Positions 24,163 to 32,961 of a DNA stretch of 64,000 nucleotides are shown here, piece after piece. The position numbers and the translations under genes are program-made. The notes below the pieces were generated by a model. It saw nothing but the letters and a program-made list of their open reading frames with translations, did no database searches and was not told the DNA's origin. Numbering within the stretch: the stretch's first letter is position 1; the number at the start of each line of letters is the position of its first letter. Source of the stretch: GCA-002708315 sp963676635 (lineage in GTDB: Bacteria; Bacteroidota; Bacteroidia; Bacteroidales; F082); contig OY781105.1 of NCBI GenBank assembly GCA_963676635.1, positions 4,154,001 through 4,218,000 on the forward strand, given 5' to 3'.

Positions 24163-25036
24163 TAAGAAATTTATCGGATTCCATCACAGGAAGTATTATG
24201 AGGAGGCTTCTTACCGGCTGCAGGCTTTCGCTGATAAATATGAAGATTCATGGGCTGATGGTGCGGAGTATTTATCGTTGATTCACCCCGAAGAATATCA
24301 TAATAATTTTAAAGCAGCATGCGAGAAGGGTGACAGAATAGCTGAAGTAAACCTCTCTCCTGAAAGTTATGAAGCTGCTCTGCTTGCTGTAGGTCTTACT
24401 GTTAAAGCAAGTCAGACTGGCGATTTTGCTGCAGTACGCCCCCCTGGCCACCATGCTATGCGCAACGAAGCTGCCGGATTTTGTTTCTTTAATAATGTTG
24501 CTATCGCCGCTCAGAAGCTGGCTAATGAAGGTAAAAAAGTATTTATTCTTGATATCGATGGCCATCATGGCGATGGCACTCAGTCTATATTTTATGACAA
24601 TCCTGATGTTTTCTTCTGCTCAATACATCAGCAATGGGCATACCCCGGTACGGGATTCCCTACCGAGACAGGTATTGGGGTAGGAGTGGGGAAAACACTG
24701 AATATACCAATCCTGGCTGGTGGTAAAGATATTGATTTGTATAGCGCCCTTAATAAGGCTATCGCTGCAGCTAAGGATTTTGGTGCCGATGTACTGGCTG
24801 TAAGTGCCGGTTTCGACGGCTATGAGTCGGATAACCTGCTTGAGCTGAATTTTACTATCAAAGGTTATTATGAGTGCGGATTAAGACTGCGACGTGCATT
24901 CCCCAATATGTTCGCTGTTCTGGAAGGTGGATACCATGACGATGTGCTGGATTGTGTGGAAGCTTTTGTGGAAGGAGTAAATGTTGGCGCCAGACCACGG
25001 AAGAATTTGTATGATAGCGATATGTCGATAGGGTGA
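24146..25036 (+). CDS. Histone-deacetylase / acetylpolyamine amidohydrolase family protein
   Basis: 296 residues. The zinc amidohydrolase motifs are AAVRPPGHHA (His102-His103), ILDIDGHHGDGT (Asp138, His140 as zinc ligands) and AVSAGFDGYESD (Asp224), plus the C-terminal AVLEGGYH. In bacteria these enzymes deacetylate small acylated amines such as polyamines; protein deacetylation is possible. The ATG lies within the end of the formyltransferase gene (17-nt overlap). All zinc ligands are present, so it is probably active. Confidence 0.88.
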   Translation: MKILFNKKFIGFHHRKYYEEASYRLQAFADKYEDSWADGAEYLSLIHPEEYHNNFKAACEKGDRIAEVNLSPESYEAALLAVGLTVKASQTGDFAAVRPPGHHAMRNEAAGFCFFNNVAIAAQKLANEGKKVFILDIDGHHGDGTQSIFYDNPDVFFCSIHQQWAYPGTGFPTETGIGVGVGKTLNIPILAGGKDIDLYSALNKAIAAAKDFGADVLAVSAGFDGYESDNLLELNFTIKGYYECGLRLRRAFPNMFAVLEGGYHDDVLDCVEAFVEGVNVGARPRKNLYDSDMSIG

Positions 25037-25125
25037 GTGAATGCGACTTTTGCGAATACCATCCTGCTAAACCTGAGGTGGATATGACGGGCAAGTGCAA
25101 CTTGGAGACTGTGTTAGGGACTTGA
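25033..25125 (+). CDS. Possible 30-residue Cys/His peptide coupled to the deacetylase
   Basis: A GTG (25033-25035) overlaps the deacetylase TGA in GTGA. It opens a 30-codon frame with CDFCEYHP and, later, MTGKCNLETVLGT: a C-x2-C-x2-H...C pattern that could bind zinc. It could equally be a frameshifted C-terminal extension of the deacetylase or a chance frame. Only the coupling and the cysteine pattern support it. Confidence 0.35.
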   Translation: MSECDFCEYHPAKPEVDMTGKCNLETVLGT

Positions 25126-25601
25126 GGGAACAAGCCTCTGAAGCAGATACAATGTTTATGAATAGCAACTTGGAGAATATACTAAAATCCTGTATTGTTA
25201 TCCCTGAAAATTATTAAAACCACAAACCAAAGTTAATAAATTACCAATGATTTTTATTATATTTGAAACCTGTTAATTATTGAAACTAAAAAACTGAACT
25301 TGCTGAAATACTTTAATATATAACTTAAGTATTACCTGAAGTAGTTAAAAAGCTATTTCCATGTTTTGGTATGCAACAGAATAACAAGACTCTATCAATC
25401 GCCCAGCCCCCGGTAATGAACCCATATTGAATTATACATGTCTAACTAAAGGCTTTATACCTCATTATTGCTGATGATTTGACTGGCTTTTTGAGTTAAA
25501 TAATAGCAGTCCGACCAATACTCTCGGTATTTTGCAACGAATAAAGCATTCAATTAATGCAAATAATGCAACGAATATTGTCAAATGCAGCGAATAATGT
25601 A
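25126..25601. other. Intergenic region with an orphan promoter-like box
   Basis: No ORF could be supported. TATATTTG at 25258-25265 is a full match to TAnnTTTG but has no gene within 350 nt. An inverted repeat AATACTT / AAGTATT lies near 25310-25334. A small RNA is possible but unproven. Toward the end are GCAACGAATA-like words at about 25536, 25570 and 25586, next to the Fic gene promoter. Confidence 0.4.
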
Positions 25602-25609
25602 TATATTTG
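25602..25609 (+). promoter_or_regulatory. -7 box of the Fic gene, with GCAACGAAT operator-like repeats
   Basis: TATATTTG at 25602-25609 matches TAnnTTTG and lies 18 nt before ATG 25628. It overlaps the TTG that would otherwise be an earlier start, so translation must begin downstream. The words GCAACGAATA (upstream), GCAGCGAATA and ACAACGAATG recur around it and could be binding sites for the Fic protein's C-terminal helix-turn-helix (autoregulation, inference). Confidence 0.6.
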
Positions 25610-25627
25610 TTGCAAAAAATACAACGA

Positions 25628-26731
25628 ATGAGTTATTATATACATCAAAGAGATAATTGGCCGGATTTCACTTGGAAAAATGATGAAATAGTTATTCCAT
25701 TAAGTGAAGTAAGAAATATGCAAGGACGATTAATTGGGAGAATGGAATCTTTGGGTTTTGATTTAAAAGACGAAGCTTTATTGGAAACTCTAACCTTAGA
25801 TGTCTTAAAATCATCAGAAATAGAAGGAGAATTATTAAATCCAGCACAAGTACGAACGTCAATTGCTCAGAAATTAGGTATGGATTTCGCTGGCTTCGTT
25901 ATGTCTGACCGAAATATTGATGGAATGGTAGATATGATGATTGATGCCACAAAAAATTGTTTCAAACCATTGACTACTGAGCGACTTTTTGATTGGCACG
26001 CTGCATTGTTTCCAACGGGAAGAAGTAGTATGTTTAAAATAATTGTTGCAGATTGGAGAAAAGATATTACAGGAACAATGCAAGTTGTGTCAGGAGCAGC
26101 AGGGCGGGAAAAAGTACATTATCAAGCTCCTGATGCTAATTTGATAGATAGCGAAATGAAGCGTTTTTTAGAATGGTTTAATAGTGATAATAAAGTTGAT
26201 TTGGTGGTAAAAGCTGCAATTGCTCATTTATGGTTCTTGTCAATTCATCCTTTTCAAGATGGTAACGGACGAATAACAAGGGCTTTAACAGATATGCTAT
26301 TGGCTCGGTCAGATAAAAGTACACAACGTTTCTATAGTATGTCTGCTCAAATTCAGGTAGAAAGAAATCAATATTATAATATTTTAGAAAAAACACAAAA
26401 AGGAGATCTCGAGATAACTGAATGGATTAAATGGTTTTTAAACTGTTTGATTAATGCTTTGAAGTCAACTGATATTACTTTGTTGAGAATATTATTTAAA
26501 GCTGATTTTTGGAATAAAAATTCAAAAACGGTTATTAATGAAAGACAAAACAAAGTTCTTAACAGATTATTAGATGGGTTTGATGGGAAATTAACATCAA
26601 TGAAATGGGCAAAGATTGCAAAATGCTCAAAAGATACTGCAATTAGAGATATTAATGATTTGATAAATAAAGGAGTGCTTCAAAAAGAAACAGCTGGAGG
26701 ACGAAGCACAAGTTACAGTTTGAAGAAATAG
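25628..26731 (+). CDS. Fic-family AMP-transferase with N-terminal DUF4172 and C-terminal winged helix
   Basis: Start ATG 25628 (MSYYIHQRDNW) was chosen because the promoter box overlaps the upstream TTG. The 367-residue protein has a DUF4172-like N-terminus and the inhibitory motif SSEIEG (residues 62-67, [S/T]xxxE[G/N]) placed before the Fic core, i.e. class II. The catalytic motif HPFQDGNGRITR (His207) is complete, so the enzyme should AMPylate targets when the inhibitory glutamate is displaced. The C-terminal helix-turn-helix (WAKIAKCSKDTAIRDINDLI) suggests DNA binding. It is monocistronic. Confidence 0.9.
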   Translation: MSYYIHQRDNWPDFTWKNDEIVIPLSEVRNMQGRLIGRMESLGFDLKDEALLETLTLDVLKSSEIEGELLNPAQVRTSIAQKLGMDFAGFVMSDRNIDGMVDMMIDATKNCFKPLTTERLFDWHAALFPTGRSSMFKIIVADWRKDITGTMQVVSGAAGREKVHYQAPDANLIDSEMKRFLEWFNSDNKVDLVVKAAIAHLWFLSIHPFQDGNGRITRALTDMLLARSDKSTQRFYSMSAQIQVERNQYYNILEKTQKGDLEITEWIKWFLNCLINALKSTDITLLRILFKADFWNKNSKTVINERQNKVLNRLLDGFDGKLTSMKWAKIAKCSKDTAIRDINDLINKGVLQKETAGGRSTSYSLKK

Positions 26732-27088
26732 AAAACGCAAGAAGGTAATACACAGGACTAGTTTCTGCTGTTATAGCCAAAAAAAAAGATAAGCAATTAA
26801 GTTGGTTGAGCAAAAAGGAAGATAAAGTCAGGAACAAAAGCTAGTGCCATATTGAACATTTTTGAATAGAGCCAAGTTTTGACTTTATTACATCTGACTT
26901 TATCAAAATTTTTAATCGTAACACAATGGCTCTGCGGAAAAATGTTCTTTGTTATTTGTAAAATTACCCACAACTTATTGCACAACATGATTGACATGAC
27001 ATTAAAGATAATGCAGGAAGCCTGCCCAAAGGGGTATTCTACATGGCAACAACCGGAAGAAAAAATCAGGTTATAGAATTTTGATCAG
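26732..27088. other. Intergenic region, nothing recognised
   Basis: About 355 bp between the Fic gene and the ParDE promoter. Short frames exist on both strands but none has a ribosome-binding context or a recognisable motif. No terminator was seen for the Fic gene. Confidence 0.5.
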
Positions 27089-27110
27089 ATACCAATAATT
27101 GGTATATTTG
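27089..27110 (+). promoter_or_regulatory. parDE promoter with overlapping palindromic operator
   Basis: A perfect palindrome ATACCAAT-A-ATTGGTAT (27089-27105) overlaps the -7 box TATATTTG (27103-27110). The ParD ATG is at 27128. This is the expected arrangement for antitoxin autorepression: RHH protein bound to the palindrome blocks the promoter. Confidence 0.7.
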
Positions 27111-27127
27111 TAAAAAATATTTTTCTT

Positions 27128-27376
27128 ATGGCAAAGAATACATCAATATTGTTAGGTAACTATTTTGAAAATTTCATTAATCAGAAAATTAAATCGGGAC
27201 AATATTCATCAGCAAGTGAGGTGGTTAGAGCTGCACTTAGGATGTTTGAATATGAAGAAACAAAAAAAGACCAATTAATCAAAGAATTAAAAAAAGGAGA
27301 AAAATCTGGATTTGTTAAAGACTTTGATAGAACCTCTTTTTTAAAAAATATGCACGACAAACATCTGACTGAATAA
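27128..27376 (+). CDS. parD: ParD-like antitoxin
   Basis: 82 residues. The N-terminal ribbon-helix-helix (NTSILLGNYFENFINQKIKS, then GQYSSASEVVRAALRMFE) is typical of the CC2985-type ParD family. A charged C-terminus wraps the toxin. It should repress its own operon via the palindrome overlapping the promoter. The stop TAA shares a base with the ParE ATG (TAATG). Confidence 0.92.
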   Translation: MAKNTSILLGNYFENFINQKIKSGQYSSASEVVRAALRMFEYEETKKDQLIKELKKGEKSGFVKDFDRTSFLKNMHDKHLTE

Positions 27377-27675
27377 TGAAATATATAATCAGTCACCAAG
27401 CAAATCAGGACTTAGAAAACATCTGGCTTTATACATTTGAAAACTGGTCTGTTGAACAAGCTGATAGATATTTCGAATTAATAATGGATGAAATTGAATA
27501 TATCTCAATAAATCCAGATTCCGGAATAGATTTTAGTTCAATTCGAAAAGGATATTATAGATCAAGAATAAAATCTCACTTCATTTTCTATAGAATAAAT
27601 AAGAAAAATAAAGTTGTGGAAATTATCAGAATATTATATCAAAGAATGGATTTTGAGAATAGACTGAAAGAATGA
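27376..27675 (+). CDS. parE: ParE/RelE-superfamily toxin
   Basis: 99 residues with the ParE pattern: ISHQANQDLENIWLYTFENW (helical hairpin), SIRKGYYRSRIKSHFIFYRI and VVEIIRILYQRMDF. ParE toxins inhibit DNA gyrase, though mRNA-cleaving RelE relatives share the fold. The conserved arginine in RILYQRMD and full length suggest an intact toxin. It is coupled to parD by a one-base overlap. Confidence 0.9.
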   Translation: MKYIISHQANQDLENIWLYTFENWSVEQADRYFELIMDEIEYISINPDSGIDFSSIRKGYYRSRIKSHFIFYRINKKNKVVEIIRILYQRMDFENRLKE

Positions 27676-27689
27676 CGGCAGTTGCCAAT

Positions 27690-27740
27690 GTAGTATCCCT
27701 AAAAAATAAGACAGTATAATCTTAGACTGTGGGATACTAC
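27690..27740. terminator. Convergent hairpin between parE and the chagasin-like gene
   Basis: Perfect 10-bp outer stem GTAGTATCCC / GGGATACTAC with a nested ACAGT / ACTGT stem. It lies between convergent genes (parE on plus, inhibitor on minus). No long T run is present, so it is a probable rather than certain bidirectional terminator. Confidence 0.6.
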
Positions 27741-27743
27741 CCA

Positions 27744-28133
27744 TCACTCCTCAACATCATGTACAACAACTGTAAGCTCAAAAACTTTTAATGGTTTTTT
27801 ACCATAATCATACTTGTTGCCATATTCCATTACCAGTTTTGATGTTCCTGCAGCAATAGGTTTAAATCTGAAAAAGTACATCCCTGCCGATCCTATCCCA
27901 TCATCGCCAAGCACATAATTTGGTTTTCCTGATTTTACAATAACAGAATCATTATAAGCAATCTTCCTCCATGTATTTCCGGAGGATGCATTACTGGGTA
28001 ATTCAATTTTAAGGACTTGCCCCATTACCATGTCAATGGTTTTTCCATTATCATCATATGTAACTTTAATCTCCTTACATCCTGATAAAGTAATTAACAA
28101 GATTGCTGAAATAATAATCGCTGTTCTTTTCAT
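27744..28133 (-). CDS. Chagasin-like (I42) peptidase-inhibitor lipoprotein
   Basis: ATG 28133 (MKRTAIIISA) is chosen. The upstream ATG at 28175 would place the preceding gene's terminator hairpin inside the coding region. A lipobox LSGC (Cys19) marks a lipoprotein. The three chagasin loop regions are recognisable as NASSGNTW (NPTTGY loop), GSAGMYFFRFKP (GxGG loop) and a weaker GKKPLKVFEL near the third loop. Chagasins block papain-family cysteine proteases. Its neighbour is a serine protease, so the true target is unclear. About 129 residues. Confidence 0.78.
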   Translation of the reverse strand: MKRTAIIISAILLITLSGCKEIKVTYDDNGKTIDMVMGQVLKIELPSNASSGNTWRKIAYNDSVIVKSGKPNYVLGDDGIGSAGMYFFRFKPIAAGTSKLVMEYGNKYDYGKKPLKVFELTVVVHDVEE

Positions 28134-28149
28134 ACTCCTTTTGATTAAA

Positions 28150-28186
28150 AAAAATCCCGGAATGCAATGTGTCATCCGGGATTTTT
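28150..28186 (-). terminator. Rho-independent terminator of the S8 protease gene
   Basis: Perfect 11-bp stem AAAAATCCCGG / CCGGGATTTTT with a 15-nt loop, followed by a T run on the minus strand. It lies 38 nt after the protease stop and before the inhibitor start, so the two genes are separately transcribed or partly insulated. Confidence 0.88.
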
Positions 28187-28223
28187 AATTTTATTGTCTT
28201 TGACTTTCCAGCCAGACTATTTT

Positions 28224-31200
28224 TTAGTTACGGATAACAAGTTTTGATACCCCTGAATATTTTTCAGAGTTTATCATAACAGTATAAATACCATTAGCAA
28301 AACTACCACCGTTTATATTAATATTCAACTTATTGTTGATTGCACTGTGACTGCCTTTGTAAACAACACTTCCATCGACTGACATAATTGTAACAACAGC
28401 TGTATTTCCTTCGAAATCATCAGCGTTGATAGTAAATGTGCCGTTAGCCGGATTAGGAATTATTGAGAAATCAATATTACCTGCGTTGTTTTCATTTATG
28501 CTGCTACAGTCAATTATTTCCAGTGTAACCATGTCTGTACTTTCTGCTGAACAATTTTCAACAGGGTAAGCAGTAAGAGTAAGGTTTACAGTTCCGTTGT
28601 TGTAGTCTTCTGTTCCCGGATAGTAATCTGATGTTAATGAAGAGTTATCTGAGAACGTACCATCACCATCTGTAGTCCATAATACTGTGCTGTTGTATTG
28701 AGCTGTACCTTGCAGAGTGTAATTACCATCTTTACATGCTGAATCGTCATCACCGGCGTTTGCAGTTGCGTTTGGTTGTACTGTAAGCATCATATCATCA
28801 GAAGCCATTTCACAACCTTCATTAAAGTAGGCAGTGAATGTAAGTGTAGCTTCACCTGCGGCAAAGTCATTTGCTCCTGGTGTATAGGTTGTAGACAGAG
28901 CTGTTGCATTAGCAAAAGTACCATCACCTGATGTGGTCCATTCCACAGAAGCCTGATTTTGAACAGTACCTGTAACTTCAACATCGGTATTCTCACATGT
29001 AACGGCATCAGCACCAGCGTTTACATCAGGCATCTCATAAATTGAAAGAACCATATCATCTGTAATCTCTGATGTGTTAGGTGCTATTCCTGTTGCTGTA
29101 AGCGACAGAGTAACCTCACCTGTTGAAATATCATTTGCTCCGGGTGTATAAACCGGATTAAGAATCTCTGTGTCATCAAATGTTCCATCACCTGATGTAG
29201 ACCAGTTGATAGTGCTGTAATTTTCAGCATAACCATCGAGCTGATATGTGTTGTCACCGCATACCTGACCATCATCACCTGCATTTGCAACAGGAACATC
29301 ACCTATATATACATACATATCATCAGTATCGTCGTTGTCACATGGTGTAATGGAAGTAGCTACCAGAGTGATTTTTACCTGACCATCTTCAATGTCGCCA
29401 GGGCCTGGTGTGTACACTGCGTTTAGAAGCGATGGGTCATCAAAGCTGCCATCACCACGTGTGCTCCATACAGTTGATTCATAATTTTCAGCAGCACCGT
29501 TAAGTTGTGCAGACTCTGTTTCATCTATAGTTACGTCTTCACCAGCATCAGCAATCGGATTTTTCTCGATTGTAACTGCCAGTCCGTCTACTACTGAGTC
29601 AGTAAGTGGTGCGATAGCGTACGCTGTAAGTGTTAAGTCAACGCTTCCGGTTTCAATATCATTGGTTCCTGGTGTATATAATGCCAGTAGGGTATTAGGG
29701 TCATCGAATGAACCATCACCTTCTGTTCTCCAGAGTACTGAACTTGAATTTGCTGAAATACCTTCGAGTTGTACGTCAGTATCTTCACAGCCAGACATGT
29801 CTTCACCTGCTGAAACAGATGGTAATGATTGTGTATTTGTAACTCCTGATATAATTATGGAGAAGGCTTGTGTACCGTCGGTGATCTCACCATCGTGATC
29901 AACAATAACTCTGTATTCACCTGCTTCAGCGTTTTCAATCCATACAACTTCTGTATTGTCAACATAGTTTTTGCTGTTATTGGTAGCAGCTGCTGCCGGA
30001 ACGTCTCTGTCAAGTTTCCATGGGTAATATGTTGTTCCGTCTTTTGTAATTCTTAAATCAAGGTCGTTAACAAGCATAATGTCTGCAGGGTCAAGTTGGG
30101 GCGTAGTCGGTGTGCCCGGAAGGTCTGTCCATGAAATTGTTACTTTCAGGTCTTCTGTTCCGTCTGATGTAAGTATCATTTCATATGATCCTCCATCAGC
30201 GAGAATAAGCTCATCAATTACGTTCATATCCTGATCTTCTACTATTTTGAGTGCAGCTTTTTTGGTGTTCATAAGACCCCATCCAAATTTGTAATCAGGC
30301 CCATCATAGTTACCTGCTTCATCTGCAGTATGAATAACAAGTCCTTTAAGAGTAGCTGCTTTCATGTACTCACCTGATCCTACAAGGTCTTCCCACTGCT
30401 GTTGCAGAAGTGCTAATGACCCTGTTACTGATGGTGCTGACATTGATGTGCCGTCACTCGATATATATGATGTGTTAGAGCCATCACTGGTTGAATACAG
30501 ACCAACACCGTTGGCAACTATATCCGGTTTAACACGACCGTCATCAGCTGGTCCCCATGAGCTGAAAGAACTCATTACAACACCACCCGGACTTGTCCAG
30601 CCGTTGGTGAGATCATTTACTGCACCTACCGCAAGAACATTTTTTGAAATACCACCACCTGCAATACAGTCGTAAGGCCCATCCTGTGGATATGAACCAT
30701 TTGTGGGACCTTCACCTCTGTCATTACCTGCAGATTTAACAATCAGGTAATATGGTGCATTATGTGCTATAAGATCCCAGCTATATGACTCACTGCTGTA
30801 GAATCCGAACAGGTAGTCTTCCTGAGTACTTATAGAAGCGTTTCCATACCATTCCCAGCCTGTATTTGTCCATGTCCATCCTCTTGAAAATCCATATGAA
30901 TGGTTTGACATCAATGCTCCGTTTGCAGCTTCTGATGCCATCTCTGAATTGTCACTGTTCCAGTCAAAAGCACGTAGGTTTGCATTGTATGCCATACCTT
31001 TGGCAGCTGGTTGTACTCCTGCTGCCATAATTGTTCCTGCAACGTGTGTTGAATGATAATGTGTTGAGGTAGGATTGTCAACCTGTGTTACTCTTCCACC
31101 ATATTCCTGATGTGTGAGCAATACTCCTCCACCATCCCATTCTCTTGGTGTTATGCCTGAACCATCTAAATCCAGACCAGCACCTCCACCCGGATATACT

Positions 31201-31496
31201 TTATCTGTAGATATTGTCTTTGCTGCATTACGGTTGTCAGTTTTGTAGTACATAGGAATACCATCTTCTGTAACGTACTGCAATTCAAAGAATGTACCTT
31301 TATCATTTTCAAATGTTACTGGTAAATCATTCTGCTTGGCAAATTCTAATGCTTTCGCTTTTTTTAACTGGTAATCTTTTGACATGCTTTTACTTAATTC
31401 TAAAAGCGCCTGTTTATTGGTTTCTGATTGACCAAATGCCATTGCACTAAAGAAAATAAATGCAGTAAATGTCAGTAAATAAAATATTTGTTTCAT
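28224..31496 (-). CDS. Secreted subtilisin-like (S8) protease with five 86-residue repeats and T9SS type A domain
   Basis: 1090 residues. A signal peptide (~1-22, ending AMAFGQ) and a propeptide precede the S8 catalytic domain: Asp121 (PREWDGGG), His151 (HYHSTHVAGT), Asn258 (KSAGNDR), Ser351 (GTSMSAPSV). A KP-43-like beta-barrel follows (~440-560; TISWTDLPGTP, YRVIVDHDG). Residues ~560-990 are five repeats of form AGxD..C...L.G...N....W.T.GDG.FDD...L...YTPG. The C-terminus is a type IX sorting domain (IIPNPANGTFTI, NGIYTVMI, KLVIRN). It is expected on or released from the cell surface. The same repeat type occurs in the neighbouring giant protein. Confidence 0.92.
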   Translation of the reverse strand: MKQIFYLLTFTAFIFFSAMAFGQSETNKQALLELSKSMSKDYQLKKAKALEFAKQNDLPVTFENDKGTFFELQYVTEDGIPMYYKTDNRNAAKTISTDKVYPGGGAGLDLDGSGITPREWDGGGVLLTHQEYGGRVTQVDNPTSTHYHSTHVAGTIMAAGVQPAAKGMAYNANLRAFDWNSDNSEMASEAANGALMSNHSYGFSRGWTWTNTGWEWYGNASISTQEDYLFGFYSSESYSWDLIAHNAPYYLIVKSAGNDRGEGPTNGSYPQDGPYDCIAGGGISKNVLAVGAVNDLTNGWTSPGGVVMSSFSSWGPADDGRVKPDIVANGVGLYSTSDGSNTSYISSDGTSMSAPSVTGSLALLQQQWEDLVGSGEYMKAATLKGLVIHTADEAGNYDGPDYKFGWGLMNTKKAALKIVEDQDMNVIDELILADGGSYEMILTSDGTEDLKVTISWTDLPGTPTTPQLDPADIMLVNDLDLRITKDGTTYYPWKLDRDVPAAAATNNSKNYVDNTEVVWIENAEAGEYRVIVDHDGEITDGTQAFSIIISGVTNTQSLPSVSAGEDMSGCEDTDVQLEGISANSSSVLWRTEGDGSFDDPNTLLALYTPGTNDIETGSVDLTLTAYAIAPLTDSVVDGLAVTIEKNPIADAGEDVTIDETESAQLNGAAENYESTVWSTRGDGSFDDPSLLNAVYTPGPGDIEDGQVKITLVATSITPCDNDDTDDMYVYIGDVPVANAGDDGQVCGDNTYQLDGYAENYSTINWSTSGDGTFDDTEILNPVYTPGANDISTGEVTLSLTATGIAPNTSEITDDMVLSIYEMPDVNAGADAVTCENTDVEVTGTVQNQASVEWTTSGDGTFANATALSTTYTPGANDFAAGEATLTFTAYFNEGCEMASDDMMLTVQPNATANAGDDDSACKDGNYTLQGTAQYNSTVLWTTDGDGTFSDNSSLTSDYYPGTEDYNNGTVNLTLTAYPVENCSAESTDMVTLEIIDCSSINENNAGNIDFSIIPNPANGTFTINADDFEGNTAVVTIMSVDGSVVYKGSHSAINNKLNININGGSFANGIYTVMINSEKYSGVSKLVIRN

Positions 31497-31841
31497 CTCT
31501 CTATATTATTGTTCATATGTATTTCTCAAATATCATGCTAATTTTAATAATCTGACAAAGATTAAACTTTTTTAACAATACCTTGTGACTTTTTATCTAT
31601 TATTTACAATTATTATATTTCAGGAATAAACAAATTCGAAATTATAATTCCCAAATAGAAAATAAAATCCAAAATCCAAACAACAAACAAATCTCAATTA
31701 TCAAAATCCAAATAACCAAAACCCCATACTCCGGGATTGTCACCTGGTTTCCCATGTCACCTTGTCCCCTTGCCTCCTTGTAACCTTGTCACTCCTAGTC
31801 CCTTGTCACTTCTAGTCCCTTGTCTCTCGTCCCTTCAAACC
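31497..31841. repeat. Intergenic repeat: CAAACAAAT block plus CTTGTC/CCTAGTCCC tract
   Basis: 31668-31735 matches the AT-rich intergenic repeat family (AACAAACAAATCTCAATTAT, AAATAACCAAAACCCC). 31750-31841 is a pyrimidine-rich tract of CCTTGTCAC and CTAGTCCCTTGTC words. It is nearly the same as the DNA 3' of the second PorP/SprF gene (47061-47091), so the duplication unit starts within this tract. Confidence 0.7.
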
Positions 31842-32945
31842 CTAAAACGGTGAGCACTCAATCGGGCTATATCCGCTCTTCGATCTTGGTGCCATAAAAT
31901 TACCACGATCGGATTTCCTGATAAGTCCTATATCATCAAATTCAAAAATAAGACTGATCTCATGTGATGGTCCTGTGAAGTTATACACTGCGTTGATATT
32001 GAACTCATAGGAGTACATAACTTTCATTCTGTACTCTTCGTTGAATGGGATATTTAATCCTGCCATTACGTTGAAGTTCGATAGCTCATCGTATTCCAAC
32101 GCGCTGTTCCTGTACCACATGCCAAAATAAACCTGGCGCATGTAAAAGTTCACTCCCAGGTTGTATTGCATCATACCAACCTGGTGTTCTACCATTACAC
32201 CCGGATTAATCTTAAACCCCTGGCGTTTTGAATAGTAACCGTAGTCTTCTCTTATGGTGATGATAAAATCTACATTATATACATATTTTCTTGGCAGTTT
32301 GGCGTCCACATCAAAGAAGCTTTGGTTTGGCTGTGTGATATGGTGTACTGCTGCCCCAATGGTACCTTCGATATCATTACCCTTAAACTGGAATACACCA
32401 CCAAAGGCAAAGTCAGGAAACACTACCTTGTTTCTTGCAGCTCCGGCAAACTGTGTGGGGTAGATATTTCCCCACCTGGGATCCAGCTGATCACTCAAAA
32501 CAAGATCATCCCAGTTTAGCTGCTGTGACATTACTGATGCCAATGCCCCTAACTGGAATATGCTCTGTCGACTAATGGGTATCCTTACGGAAGGCATAAA
32601 GCCAATTACGCTGGTTCGTAAAGCACCCATTCCCGACTGGCTCTGGTTGGCGATAATACCAATACCACCAGCTCCTGGTAAAGATCTCTCTGCCACATCA
32701 GCACTAAAGCAGTAACTGCTGTAGTCACCAGCCAGTCCGGTCCACTGCCTCCGGTAATTAAGCCTGGCTTTTAATCCTTGCGTGAGACCAACATATCCCG
32801 GATTGAAATACGTGGGGTTATTATAAAACTGTGAATAATCCAAATCCTGCGATGTTGCCGGTATCGCAGTTATCATTGCCATTACAATTAACAGCACCGT
32901 TATTGGCTTTCTCCTTATTTTCATTGTGATATGTATATTAATCAT
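31842..32945 (-). CDS. PorP/SprF-family T9SS membrane protein, copy 1
   Basis: 367 residues. The signal peptide (MKIRRKPITVLLIVMAMITA, starting at Met8 or Met1) is followed by the family opening DLDYSQFYNNPTYFNPGYVG, GSQYRRQW-like LNYRRQWTGLAGDY and a predicted outer-membrane beta-barrel. PorP/SprF proteins partner with type B sorting-domain cargo for attachment or secretion. Its gene starts 16 nt after the stop of the giant type B cargo gene, as expected for a dedicated pair. It differs from copy 2 (47092-48195) by one residue (Ser in LVLSDQLD, Gly in copy 2). Confidence 0.92.
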   Translation of the reverse strand: MINIHITMKIRRKPITVLLIVMAMITAIPATSQDLDYSQFYNNPTYFNPGYVGLTQGLKARLNYRRQWTGLAGDYSSYCFSADVAERSLPGAGGIGIIANQSQSGMGALRTSVIGFMPSVRIPISRQSIFQLGALASVMSQQLNWDDLVLSDQLDPRWGNIYPTQFAGAARNKVVFPDFAFGGVFQFKGNDIEGTIGAAVHHITQPNQSFFDVDAKLPRKYVYNVDFIITIREDYGYYSKRQGFKINPGVMVEHQVGMMQYNLGVNFYMRQVYFGMWYRNSALEYDELSNFNVMAGLNIPFNEEYRMKVMYSYEFNINAVYNFTGPSHEISLIFEFDDIGLIRKSDRGNFMAPRSKSGYSPIECSPF

Positions 32946-32961
32946 TGTTTTTTATCTTTTC

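Noticed and set aside
25607..25627. Upstream TTG start adding seven residues to the Fic protein
   Set aside because: The TTG overlaps the TATATTTG promoter box and the family begins at MSYYIHQ, so ATG 25628 was used.
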